This document shows positions 1 to 10,360 of a stretch of 64,000 nucleotides of DNA, piece after piece; position 1 is the stretch's first letter, and every line of letters begins with the position of its first letter. The stretch covers positions 75,050,189-75,114,188 of the forward strand of contig CM022946.1 in the NCBI GenBank assembly GCA_012931725.1, in the 5' to 3' direction. The stretch is from Litsea cubeba. Taxonomy: Eukaryota; Streptophyta; Magnoliopsida; Laurales; Lauraceae. The position numbers and the translations under genes were made by a program. The notes beneath the pieces are model-generated. The model saw nothing but the letters and a program-made list of their open reading frames with translations, was not told the origin of the DNA and did not search any database.

Positions 1-869
1 GAACCGGAGTCCACAAGTATATTAGATGTAACACATGTGTATGGATGAGATCCACATACGGGAGACATGTGTGACAAATCTTATACTTAAATATCGTCAC
101 AACCAGTTGTGAGACTGGACATCTCATACTGACAAGGTTGCAGCACTTTGATCACTATGAGATAGTGTGATTTATCTCGATCATCAGAATGTAAGATTCT
201 GGATCATAGTGCTGGTACATTGGATGTATTGAAGGACATTGAGAAGCACCTTATAAACACTATCTTTACTTTAAGGTCTGCTCTCATAATTCCCTAGCAA
301 TAGGCTCTCAATCCTGAGACATTAATGAACTCAAGTTTCTATCTACTCATTTGCTTTGAGTCACCAATGAGTGAGGCCAACTGTAGGTCAACACCTCGGT
401 GATATGGGTACGTGGTAGTAGAGCTGTGGGAACATTCAATGGTCAAGATGGAATCTATCTCTAATATCACCTTGTGCCAATTAATGGATTTATCATTGGT
501 AAGTGCGCACCCATTCCGATTAAGAGTTAATTGGAAAGGTACCTATGATCATTATAATTAATTGGGGCTCAAGGATAATAAGATATGGATCTAGTTTGGA
601 AGACAGGTCCAATTGATCCATGGATATTGATAGAGGGGTCTACTTGTGGTAATGTGGAAGTTTAGGGTCTTATATGTAATATTCCTAAGACTGGAGTTCA
701 ATTGCATTTATATAGTGGAGTTATTTACAATTAACTGTGGACCCGGATTACACATGAGATGTGGGGTCGCGAGTCCCAGTTGGAGCCAACTTTCTAAGGA
801 ATCCGTAGTGGTCCCCATGCTATCCCAATTATTAGAAAGTATCTAATTCTAGTTGAACTCTAAAAGGAA

Positions 870-1110
870 AGTTACTATTTCTATTTGAAGTGAGACTTCT
901 AATAGTGGTAATAGTAAACTTACTAATTTTAATAAAAGTGAGACTTCTATTTTTAGAAAGGAATTAGAAAGTTACTAATCATATTTGAAGTGAGACTTCT
1001 AATTTTGATATGGTAAGTTACTAATTATTGTGGAAGTAAGACTTCTTTTTTAATTAGTAATAGAAGAGACTTACTAATTGTTAGGGAAGTAAGACTTCTA
1101 TTTCAATTAG
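870..1110 (+). repeat. U3 tandem repeats around GAAGTGAGACTTCT
   Basis: Five or six imperfect units of about 45-50 bp each carry the partly palindromic core GAAGTGAGACTTCT (or GAAGTAAGACTTCT), separated by AT-rich text such as GTTACTAAT. They sit directly upstream of the TATA box at 1135. This is the position of U3 enhancer repeats in plant Copia LTRs, but a regulatory role is inference. The mirror copies are at about 1975-2215. Confidence 0.6.
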
Positions 1111-1134
1111 AAAGAGGTGGCAACTTGCGAAAGT

Positions 1135-1143
1135 TATAAATAG
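1135..1143 (+). promoter_or_regulatory. TATA box of left LTR
   Basis: TATAAATAG is followed by a GA-rich then CT-rich leader. It faces right, towards the centre of the palindrome. Confidence 0.55.
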
Positions 1144-1570
1144 AGGAGAGGAGGACTGGACGTCCCATGCATGCTCCATACCTAGGGATTCACGCCCAGC
1201 CCTCTTTAGTGCAAGTGTTGCACGAGCTCTTTCTCCTCTCCCTCTTCTAGTTCTTCTTCTAGTTCCTCCCTAGAGTTTCTAGTACTTTTCTCTTGGAGAT
1301 CCCACCGTCTTCTTGCGAAAAAGAGAATCTGATATGGGTTATAGCGTGGAAGATCAATAGGTCTTGGAGATCCCTATTTGATTAGTGAAAGCATTTCATC
1401 ATAAAAAAAAGACGCAACTTCTCCATTAGAGCACAACCGAGCTCCAAAGGTATAATCCACTTCCTTGATGTTGTAGATTATTATGGATGCTTGTTAGTTG
1501 CTATTTCTATCTTCTAGATAGATTGTTGTTACTGATCATGATGACTGAGATTGAGGGTTTGCTTCCTGGA

Positions 1571-1585
1571 TTGGGTTTTAGAGCC
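1571..1585 (+). promoter_or_regulatory. degenerate Copia-type primer-binding site
   Basis: TTGGGTTTTAGAGCC resembles the initiator-Met PBS TTGGTATCAGAGCC with a few substitutions. It lies just after the presumed LTR 3' end. About 90 bp of possible leader follow before the inverted second LTR begins. Confidence 0.35.
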
Positions 1586-1674
1586 TTCTGGATAATTGAT
1601 CCCTGCATCAAGTGGGTCAAAAGTTTTTGAAACCTATCCTAGAGGCCCACCTATTTCCAACAGAAACGCTTTCA

Positions 1675-3242
1675 CTAATCAAATAGGAATCTCCAAGACC
1701 TCTTGATCTTCTACGCTATGACCCGTATCAGATTCTCTTTTTCTCAAGTAGATGGTGAGATCTCCAAGGGAAAACTACTAGGAACTCAAAGGAGGAACTA
1801 GAAAGAGAACTAGAAGAGGGAGAAGAGGAAGTGCATGTGCAACTCTTGCACAAAGGAGGTGTGGATGTCCAACCCTTGGACTAGAACTCTCTTGGGCGTG
1901 AATCCCAAGATGGGTTATTGTACACGTCACACGCCCAAGCCTCTCCTCTATTTATAGTTTTTCTAAAACTCCTCTTACTAATTGAAATAGAAGTATCACT
2001 TCAATTAAGAATTAGTAAGTCTCTTCTTTCTAATTTAAAAAGAAGTCTCACTTCCATTATAATTAGTAACTTACCATATCATAATTAGAAGTCTCACTTC
2101 AAGTATGATTAGTAACGTTCTAATTCCTTTCTTACTCAAGTAGAAGTCTTACTTCTATTAAAATTAGTAACTTTACTATTACCACTATTAGAAGTCTCAC
2201 TTCAAATAGAAATAGTAGCTTTCCTTTTAGAGTTCAACTAGAATTAGATACTTTCTAATAATTGGGATAGCGTGCGGATCACTACGGATTCCTTAGAAAG
2301 CTAGCTCCAACTGGGACTCACGACCCCACATCTCATGTGTAATCTGGGCCCACAGTTAATTGCAAATAACTCCACTATATAAATGCAATTGAACTCCAGC
2401 CTTAGGAATATTACATATAAGACCCTAAACTTCCACATTACCATAAGTAGGCCCCTCTATCAATATCCATGGATCAATTGAACCTGTCTTCCAAACTAGA
2501 TCCATCTCTTATTATCCTTGAGCCCCAATTAATTATAATGATCATAGGTACCTTTCCAATTAACTCTTAATCGGAATGGGTGCGCACTTACCAATGATAA
2601 ATCCATTAATTGGCACAAGGGGATATTAGAGATATATTCCATCTTGACCATTGAATGTTCCCACAGCTCTATTACCACGTACAACAATCACCGAGGTGTT
2701 GACCTCCAGTTGGTCTCACTCATTGGTGACTCAAAGCAAATGAATAGATAGAAACTTGAGTTCATTAATGTCTCAGGATTGAGATCTTACTGCTAGGAAA
2801 CTATGAGAGCAGTCCTTAAAGTAAAGACAGTGTTTATAAGGTACTTCTCATGGTCCTTCACTACATCCAATGTACCAGTAGCATGATCCAGAATCTTTCA
2901 TTCTGATGATCGAGATAAATCACACTATCCCATAGTGATCAAAGTACTACAACCTTGTCAGTATGAGATGTCCAGTCTCATCACTGGTTGTGAAGATATT
3001 TAAGTATAAGATTTGCTACACATGTCTCCCGTATGTGGATCTCATCCATACACGTGTTACATCTAATATACTTGTGGACTCCGGTTCATCTCATGAACCA
3101 TTATGTCATTCGTATTGGTTATGTGCAAGTATATAATTAAACACCATTCATCTCATGAAAGGAAAGCATAAATATATTGATAAATAAAGAAATTAATCAA
3201 TTTATTACATCATATACTGGTATTGTGACCATAAAACTAACA
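1675..3242 (-). mobile_element. Copia-like LTR, right arm of inverted pair
   Basis: From 1675 to 3087 this is the reverse complement of 1-1392, with scattered substitutions and small indels. It continues to 3242, where the minus strand starts TGTTAGTTTTATGG, a plausible TG LTR terminus. Its TATA box is at 1949-1956. Its inner end stops abruptly at about 1675 beside TTTCCAACAG, so it lacks the last part present in the left arm (1393-1570). Confidence 0.5.
1949..1956 (-). promoter_or_regulatory. TATA box of right LTR
   Basis: TATAAATA on the minus strand is followed by AGAGGAGAGG, the mirror of the box at 1135. The two promoters face each other about 800 bp apart. Confidence 0.5.
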
Positions 3243-3344
3243 GGTAGCTCAGAGGAAGAAGCACGTACTCATGAACCAGACCCGCTTTCTGTCTGTTGTT
3301 GAAGGTTGACCTCTATACCATAGCCTATTTGGCACTCTATCGTC
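3243..3344. other. short unassigned spacer between two LTR-like blocks
   Basis: About 100 bp lie between the TG end of the inverted LTR and the GGGGTCGTGACA end of the next element. It contains GTAGCTCAGAGG, faintly tRNA-like, but no cloverleaf could be made. Nothing else is recognised. Confidence 0.4.
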
Positions 3345-4052
3345 TGTCACGACCCCTAACCCGAGGGGCCGTGAAAATTGGGAGTTAAATAATAATTATG
3401 TTTCTCCCAAGACCCGCGTGTGTGAGGATAACACATTCCAACACATTCTGAATATTTTTCGGAAGCTTTTATGGTGTTGCGACCCGAAGTCCATGGCCAT
3501 TGGATCCCGTGTCGCACTCAACCTCTAGCATATAGCTATCATAACAATGAACATATCAGACTGGAATCAACCATCATAATAAAATACAGAGCTGACAGTA
3601 ACTGGATATTATATTCCCATATATGTTTAAGTTATAAATAACAATGTGTGTTAATTACAATCATGAGAAAAAGCCTAATAAAAGCCATACAAAAACAAGC
3701 GAATAATCACTACCCCATATGTGACGTAGCTCCAATGTCAAACTCAATGTCTAACGACATAGCCGACAAAACCACCTGCAAGCTCATGGCTCCATAGCCA
3801 AAACGTGCACTCATCTCGGGCAATAAATCTGGACCTGAGTACCAAAGTAGTGGGTTAGACACGATGGTCTGGCAAGTAGGTGAAAAGATATAAATAATAT
3901 ACTGAAGAACAAACATGTGATAAATCAGGTTACTCGATCAAAGCCATACGTAAAGAAAAAGGTATAGAAAACCACGGATATCTGACAAAATCCTATATTC
4001 CTATAAAATGGGTGTAAAACATGAATATTTGACGAAACATTTATTCCTGTAA

Positions 4053-4190
4053 AGCATGAATATTTGACAAAATGGGAATTCATTTAAAACATGTACAAAG
4101 CATGAACATTTAACAAATCGGGGATTCATTTAAAACATGTACATAGCAAGAACATTAAACAAATCGGGGATTCATTTAAAACATGTACAT
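4053..4190. repeat. 46-bp minisatellite, three copies
   Basis: Units start at 4053, 4099 and 4145. Each runs AGCATGAACATTTAACAAAT (or a variant), then GGGGATTCATTTAAAACATG. The first unit is the most diverged. Confidence 0.8.
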
Positions 4191-4200
4191 CTGGCAAAAC

Positions 4201-4428
4201 AGGTATTCCTCACATTGCAAACCCAGTCCATATGTAGACCCTTTCTAATCGTCCTTCTTCAGGGGGGCCACAATCGTGAAGATGGGAAACAACCACATTA
4301 AGCTAAATCCTCTTAGGTATTCCTCACATTGCAAACCCAGTCCATATGCAGACCCTTCTAATCGCCCTTCTTCAGTGGGGCCACAATCGTGAAGACGGGA
4401 GGCAACCACATTAAGCTAAATCCTCTCT
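4201..4428. repeat. 114-bp tandem duplication
   Basis: AGGTATTCCTCACATTGC recurs at 4201 and 4315. The copies stay alignable through ATTAAGCTAAATCCTCT, with about six differences. A second short echo, CTCAGTCACACGAGGTGAGG then CTCAGTCACATGAGGTGAGG, follows at about 4463 and 4502. Confidence 0.85.
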
Positions 4429-5199
4429 CACTAAAGTGATGAGAGCACATCGGGACATTGACCTCAGTCACACGAGGTGAGGAGAATTAACGACGTTGAG
4501 CTCAGTCACATGAGGTGAGGAGAGTCAACGATTTTATACAATAAATACATATAATACTCTGCGGGACTACGGTAGCGAACCGGGTATATCAGGGCGGGGC
4601 GGGAACCATGCTGCAGCTGGTATAACGGAAGGGAATCTCCAAATCGGTGGATTAAACCGATAAGGTTATCCAAGCATAGTGGTGCCGACTCATAGGTCAC
4701 GTGCGAGAAATCAAAACAACGAATACATATAACGGGACGGGGTGGCCATAGGCACAAAAGCACATTAGTATCGGGCGGGCATGTACGGATCAGTAATATG
4801 CTAAAATAATGCTTTCAATACTCTTAGGGGTAAGTCTAGTCGTAAATCATGAGTTTTAAAGTGTACATATGAAATCTGGGTCAAGATGTAACATGAATGG
4901 ATCTCTATAGATTTTCGGGCCAAGTGTTAAAGACTCGAGATTTGAAATAATGTGAATAGGGTCTCGTATGTCGAATTATTACATATTTGGTACTCCATGA
5001 GAGTTAGAGACATTCCAGGTCCCTACTTACATTAACAAGTCCCAAAAGACCTTAACGAGCTCATGATGATGGGGTTTCTTCTTTCGGACTCCACATTACG
5101 CCTTACAAGTCTTTACATTGCATTGGGGCTCCAAACAATACCTCCTCAAGCCTAAAAACAATGTTTCAATCTTCAAGTATTGACCCGGGCATGACAGGC

Positions 5200-5375
5200 A
5201 GTTCGCTCGAGCGGACTGGGAAGTTTGCTCGGGCGAACTACTCTCTGTTTGGGGTTCGCTCGAGCGGACCTGCTCGGATCAGGCTGGCTCGAGCGATCAG
5301 AAGGTTGGCTCGAGCCAACAAGGTTCTGTGATGGGTTCGCTCGAGAGATGTGTCAAGGTCGCTCGAGCGAACTAT
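5200..5375. repeat. cluster of GCTCGAGC palindromes
   Basis: Seven short palindromic or near-palindromic motifs based on TTCGCTCGAGCGAAC occur in 175 bp (near 5204, 5224, 5255, 5285, 5306, 5337 and 5359). The block is GC-rich inside otherwise AT-rich LTR-like DNA. Confidence 0.8.
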
Positions 5376-6467
5376 CCAGAAACCTGTTTTCTGCGTACAG
5401 TTCTGCTCTTCTTCTTCCTCTTTCAATACATTTTGAGCACCCCTTTTTACATACATTTGAGGGTCTCAAAACCCCTCCAAAACCCCATTCAACCTTCATC
5501 AAACATTCTACGAATCACCCCCATCAATCCATCTCATTTCATCATCCAAAGCACATAAAAATCCATACATTTTGTAAATCAAAACTAAATGCAATCAATG
5601 TGACATTTTCAAGAAAGTAATGAGCTAGAAAGATACTTTAACAAGAGTATTTTGAAGTCAATGAAAGGTATAGCATGAAACAAGGTTTAAGCAAATCAAG
5701 AGTCATGAATGAAAACCAAATATGTGCATAAAGCATGAAATACATCAATATATCATTTCATCCACTTGCCTTAGGTCCAAAGCTAAGCAAATCAAGCTCT
5801 AATCACAACCTCCAAGCCAAAAACACCAATCTACACAAAAACCCCCAAAAACAAGCCCTAAAATGTCAAAACTAAGAAATAGAAAAAGAAAACTTCCAAT
5901 AATAGAAATGGAGAGTCTCAAGGGCTAAACAAACACAGATCTAAAAGATTAGGAGGAGAGCTTACTTGGAAGACTCTCAGATGGCAAGAGCTTACTCAAA
6001 ATGAATCTCAATGTGGCTGGATTTCTCCTCTAATGGCATCAAAGGAAAGCCCTCATGGTGAAGAAGAAGATGGTGGAGTCCATTTCTCCATTTGGACAAG
6101 ATTTAGAAAGGGTTGGAGATGAAGAAGCAAGCAAGAAGAATAAGAAATGGGAAAACGCTCTCAAAGGAGCTGAAACTTCTCCCTTACTGTGCTGGGATGG
6201 TTTTGGGGAAGAAGGGAGAGGAGTGGTACTTTTATAATGGGTGGGTGTGGGCCCCACCACACTTAGAAACACTTAAAATTGCAATGGAGATTAGAAGGCT
6301 TTCTAGACCTCAGATTAAGAAACTTAAAACATGAAAAGTGTCCGGCACAAAATTATCTTTCCAACAAGGTTAATGTTGACATACTTTCGGGGTCCACAGA
6401 AAAAATCAACTGTTTGGTCAAAGGGATCAAAATAATGGAAACTTTGGGATTCCAAGGGTTAAAACAT

Positions 6468-6633
6468 CGATTTATGGGCCTCGGATGTGATCGACGAAGA
6501 AGATGGAAATGTTTCTCATAAAATATAGTTTTCAAAAAGTATAATTTTGGCGATTTATGGGCCTCGGATGTGATCGACGAAGAAGATGGAAATGTTTCTC
6601 ATAAAATATAGTTTTCAAAAAGTATAATTTTGG
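6468..6633. repeat. perfect 83-bp tandem duplication
   Basis: Copy one is 6468-6550 and copy two 6551-6633. I compared them base by base and see no difference. They start CGATTTATGGGCCTCGG and end AGTATAATTTTGG. Identity implies a recent event, or an assembly duplication. Confidence 0.9.
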
Positions 6634-7012
6634 CATGGTTCAGAGATCTCAAAATTTGGGTCCAGATTTTGTGTAAAAAGACTGATTTTGCCCCTAGGGC
6701 TGGAAAAATTGATTTTCGGAGTCTCGAATGGGTACAGAGTGAACACAAAAGTTGTAGGAAATGGCGAGATTAGTCAAAAGGAGCTAAAATGGGAATTTTT
6801 AGAAATCAAAGAGAATCTCTCCACAATGACAACACAAAACAAATAGGACCCTACGGTCACTGTCTAGGTTCCCTGGCTCTCAAAACTTCCCAAAACCAAA
6901 GAAAATATAATCAAACTCAGAAATTCGATCGAACAACCGGTAAACCCACTTAGAAAAGAAATTCACGATTAAAAACACGCTAAACCAGGAAATCTGGGGT
7001 CGATTTCTCACA

Positions 7013-8860
7013 ACCTCTTTCGGTGAATTCTAATTTTCTATCTCCCTTCCGCCTCCCGACACCAAAAAGTTGATTTCATCTCCTACTGTGGCTTGAACGC
7101 TTCTCCGTGATTCCCTCCCCTCAACTAGGCGAGGATAGGTAGAATCGGGAGTCTCGTCTATGGTGGCAAAAAATGGGGATGCCATAAAGGTTGGGCATGA
7201 ATCAGTCGTTGGAAGGAATAAGAAGAATGAAAGGTGAAATCATCGTTTCCGATCGATCTCTCTCTTGAACCCATCGGGTCGTGAGACAAAAAGCTATGTG
7301 AACGTATGCACCAGCCTTTTTATACGTTCATCCCCCTTGCCCGAGAGGGTTGATCCTTCCACCGCCCCTAGAGGGCGCCGGGTAGACCAATCCAATGAAT
7401 GGTTCGACAGAAAGGTTGGGGAAATTGAGTCGAATTCGATGGATCAATCATCTGCTAATGAAGTGGTTGAGGGGATGAGGCGACATCAAGATCGATTGCC
7501 AGATCAGCGTTTCTTCCGTCTCCGTCACTCCCCCGTTTATAGGATTTCCCTCCACATGTAAAGTCGAGTAAAGATCCGAACCTGGTAAAGAAGGAGCAGT
7601 ATTTGGAATCGGGTCTCGTTCCCCTCCTCGAAACCTATATGATGACCTACCCACTTATGATGCGATTTCCTACTCTGGACCCACCACCAAAAAAGAAATC
7701 CATCCCATCCTACTACAGCAGCCTCCTTTTATTTTCCACCGATGTCGGATTGAATGAAGAAGTCTCGAGTTGGCCATCGACCGACCCATTCTGTCTAGCC
7801 GAGTACAAAAGAAAGGAATGAAATGGGATGCTCATGTAAGATATAAGAAGAGACTAACAGACTGACTGAACTGATTGACTAACTGACTTACCGAAGGGAC
7901 GGATGGAAGGGACTTACCCCTAAGGGAAGGCATTGACCGAACCATAACTACTCTTGCCTTCATGCCTGCCTCTACCTCCTTCGCTGCTTACTCCGTTCTT
8001 GGTGCTGATTCCACTCCGAAAATGAGTACTGCTATCACTTGTCCATTCCGTGACTCCCACAGAAAGATAGGCAAAAAAGAAATGTTTGTATCAACCAAAT
8101 TGGGCCGTCAAAAGAAAGGTGCAGATGCAATGTTCAAGAGGTGAAAACTACTGAATTGAAAGTTCTATTAGGTTCACATAGAACTGTTTAAACTAACTAC
8201 ACATGAGATTAACCAACTCTTCAAGGCACACACTCAATCCACATCTCATTTCATAACCAAAACCAAGATCTCTCTCCTACACTCTCATTCTCAAGATTGA
8301 ATGCTTTTCCTTTCACACCTACCCTCCCCGATTATCCTATCTATCTTTCTCAATCCAATCCAAATGCGTCTGTGCGCCTCCTCTCGTTCCATCCAATAGC
8401 CTATTCCGCAACTCCGCCTTTTTTTTGGGAGTGGAATGAGTAAGGTTGTAGCTACCCCCTCCTTTTTTTAGGAGGTAAAAGATTAAGTTCTTTCCCTTAT
8501 CTTTTTGACTCTATCATTTCATCGATTAGCCTGTCTTACGTCTTTCAGTTACACTCCTAATTGCCCGATTGAGGATTCAATTGCGCCAAGAGAGGCTACA
8601 TAGACGCGCATTCTCCTCCCATTTCTCCTCTGATTTGAGTTCCATTCAGCAAAGCAAGCCAAGGTTTTGAACCCTATGGTATAGGTTAACGCCCTTTTTT
8701 CTCCCTCTCTAGCCTCCTTCGCCGTGCTACCATCCATTAAAAAAACACCAATAAACACATAATCTCATCGAATTATAGTCGATACAGAGAGTTCTTCTTA
8801 AGGGCTCTTTAATAGGTACATCATATTAGACACCCGCTTTGGTAGAGGTATTCCTTTCTC
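7013..8860. other. possible organelle-derived (mitochondrial-like) insertion
   Basis: Base composition and word usage change here. There are many GAAAG, CTTTC, TCCCC and AGAAAGG words, higher GC than the flanks, and no transposon hallmarks. To me the texture resembles plant mitochondrial intergenic DNA. No complete organelle gene is recognised. The open frames of 60-98 codons have no recognisable domain. This is a style judgement, not an alignment. Confidence 0.35.
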
Positions 8861-9480
8861 TACACTCAACAAAAACATATTGTTTGTTTGAATGAAAGGT
8901 AATTTTTTATTTGGCTTGAACTTTAAATTTGAATATTAAATTTATTTAAGCATTATCTTATAATTTATATATCCTTTGTTACATACAGTTGTACTAAATT
9001 ACTTATTTGAATTATGAGTTTAAAGTCGTGTAATCTAACTTAGTATGGTTAACCAATATGAAAACAGGAAAAAAAGTTAGATCAATTTTTTTTAATAATC
9101 ATTCAGCAATACAGAATTTCTATGCATTGAAGGGACCGCTACACTCCTCTACCTTAGTTATTATAGGAAAAAAAACATCAAATTCCATCATTTTCCTATA
9201 TTTTGGATTTTTTTTGGATATGTTTTCAAAAAAATTCTGACAACTTTTTTTATTCACACAGCTATGCCGCTACATATTGCCGCTAAGTAGCGTTTTGGCC
9301 ATCGGTAGCTACGCCCGCCGTAACCGCTATTTTGATCCTTGAGATCGGCCAGTCTTCTTAGTTGTTTTGTGTGATACCCTAATCTACATGGGTAATCCCT
9401 AAGGCAAAACCATGTCAAGTGATCTTGTGAGCCAAGAAAGGAGAATCTGTAGGGGTAAGGGTGGAGTGCTTTGGTTAGCA
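8861..9480. other. AT-rich stretch, nothing recognised
   Basis: AT-rich intergenic text. TTTAAAGTCGTGTA at about 9020 recurs at about 9574, just before the 5S-like box, so these may be related fragments. No coding region or element ends are visible. Confidence 0.5.
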
Positions 9481-9498
9481 CCGTGAGGCATTATCCAA

Positions 9499-9542
9499 GT
9501 CCCACATCGGAAATATCCAAGGCTTGACCCTGGGCTTATAAG
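9499..9542 (+). promoter_or_regulatory. plant snRNA-type USE plus TATA-like box
   Basis: GTCCCACATCG (9499-9509) matches the plant upstream sequence element RTCCCACATCG exactly. A TTATAAG box lies at 9536-9542, 26 bp further on, which is the spacing known for RNA polymerase III-type plant snRNA promoters. The element is also common in repeats, so activity is uncertain. Confidence 0.5.
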
Positions 9543-9591
9543 TCAAATCACGTCTTAAATTAACATGATGTGTTTTAAAGTCGTGTAGTCT

Positions 9592-9624
9592 CGGATCCCC
9601 ATAAGAACTCTGGAGTTAAACGTG
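9592..9624 (+). pseudogene. 5S-rRNA-like internal control region remnant
   Basis: CGGATCCCCATAAGAACTC, then TGGAGTTAAACGTG, is close to the conserved plant 5S rRNA segment around CGGATCCCATCAGAACTCC and AGTTAAGCGTG. There is one inserted base and a few substitutions. Similarity fades on both sides. It could be a decayed 5S copy or part of a 5S-derived SINE; no 5S gene of full length is present. Confidence 0.55.
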
Positions 9625-9749
9625 ATATAAAATACTTGAAGAATGATAAGTTTCACATCATTGCTGTTTGTTTTGATGAAACATGCAAGTGACACCTATA
9701 GGCTTTTATACTACAAGATGGGCAAACATTTGAAGTAAAAAAAAAAACT

Positions 9750-10360
9750 AATTGATGGTCTCACATGCTTAAAGATGTTGGATTGATGAGAAGATAGAGG
9801 CCCGTGAAAGACAGATGTAATTGTGACACCGAAGGTATTATGTATTGAGATTTTCAGGTGTTATGGAGTAGAGATCTCAGATTTAAAGATGTGTAAAGCA
9901 AAATAATTTGCTCTCAAAAAGATTTGTGGGAGTTTTGAGGAATCTTTCCATTTTATCCCATCATTGTGTAGCACAATTCTTAAGTACAATCTTGGAAGCA
10001 TTGGACGGTATGAAGGTGAAAATGATGGTTCCTTAAAAGGATTCTTTGTCGCTTATTCTGCCTCAATACAAGTTGTCGTTCTTTCATTGGCTTAGATGAC
10101 ACGTTTTTAAAGGGAAAGTATAAGGGTGTTTTATTGAAACTGCCATTGCTATTAATGGGAACAAGTAGTTATCTCCACCGGCCATTGCAGTTGTAGAGAT
10201 TGAAAACACATCAACCTGGTTATTCTTCCTTGATTGTTTAATGAGGGGATTGCAAGGTGACCGATTTACTTTTACGATCGATCGCTAGAAGGGATTGGTG
10301 GAGGCAATAAATAAAATTTCTGCTTCAAGTTACCATAGTTTTTGCATGGGTCACTGTAAG
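9750..10360 (+). pseudogene. decayed MULE (Mutator-like) transposase fragment
   Basis: In conceptual translation, 10086-10139 reads IGLDDTFLKGKYKGVLLK, the start of the MULE transposase domain (DGTFLKGKYxGVLL with its first catalytic Asp). After a frameshift the text continues AIAVVEIENTSTWLFFLDCL, then FTFTIDR, a stop, KGLVEAI and YHSFCMGHC. These match the family's AFAVVE...SWxWFL, SDRxKGL and YHRFCxRH blocks. Several stops and at least one frameshift make it non-functional. Upstream text from about 9750 may be the more decayed N-terminal part. The fragment ends where a retrotransposon LTR begins at 10361, and the rest of the transposase is not found on the other side. Confidence 0.75.

Larger units (their letters stand above)
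1..1570 (+). mobile_element. Copia-like LTR, left arm of inverted pair (cut by window edge)
   Basis: This is non-coding sequence with the layout of a plant LTR read on the plus strand. A set of short direct repeats (about 870-1110) is followed by a clear TATA box at 1135, a pyrimidine-rich leader, and then a primer-binding-like motif at 1571. The same sequence recurs in reverse complement at 1675-3242. The left end lies outside the window, so the full LTR length cannot be read. Superfamily assignment rests on the PBS-like motif resembling the initiator-Met type TGGTATCAGAGCC used by Copia elements. No gag or pol is visible nearby. Confidence 0.5.
1..3087. repeat. large inverted repeat, arms about 1.4 kb, spacer about 280 bp
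   Basis: The left arm (1-1392) begins GAACCGGAGTCCACAAG. The right arm (1675-3087) ends with its reverse complement CTTGTGGACTCCGGTTC. Alignment by eye stays in register across the whole length with modest divergence. The left arm starts at the first base of the window, so the palindrome may extend further. Confidence 0.9.
3345..7012 (-). mobile_element. long Gypsy LTR-like block
   Basis: The plus strand begins TGTCACGACCCCTAACCC. Its reverse complement, ending GGGGTCGTGACA, is a typical 3' end of plant Gypsy (Tekay/Del-like) LTRs. On the minus strand a possible TG start is TGTGAGAAATCGACCCC at 7012, and a TATA-like ATTATAAAAG lies at 6229-6238. No convincing target duplication joins the two ends, so the right boundary is tentative. 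The interior holds no coding region; the short open frames here are in low-complexity or GA-rich text. It contains three separate tandem repeats and a palindrome cluster, listed separately. Confidence 0.4.

Noticed and set aside
646..846. 66-codon plus-strand frame
   Set aside because: It lies in the LTR arm, and the mirrored arm does not keep it open as a protein would be expected to.
3243..3344. tRNA-like GTAGCTCAGAGGAAGAAGC
   Set aside because: No matching acceptor, anticodon or T stem could be built around it.
5225..5620. 131-codon plus-strand frame
   Set aside because: It spans the palindrome cluster and AT-rich LTR-like text, has overlapping frames on both strands and no recognisable domain.
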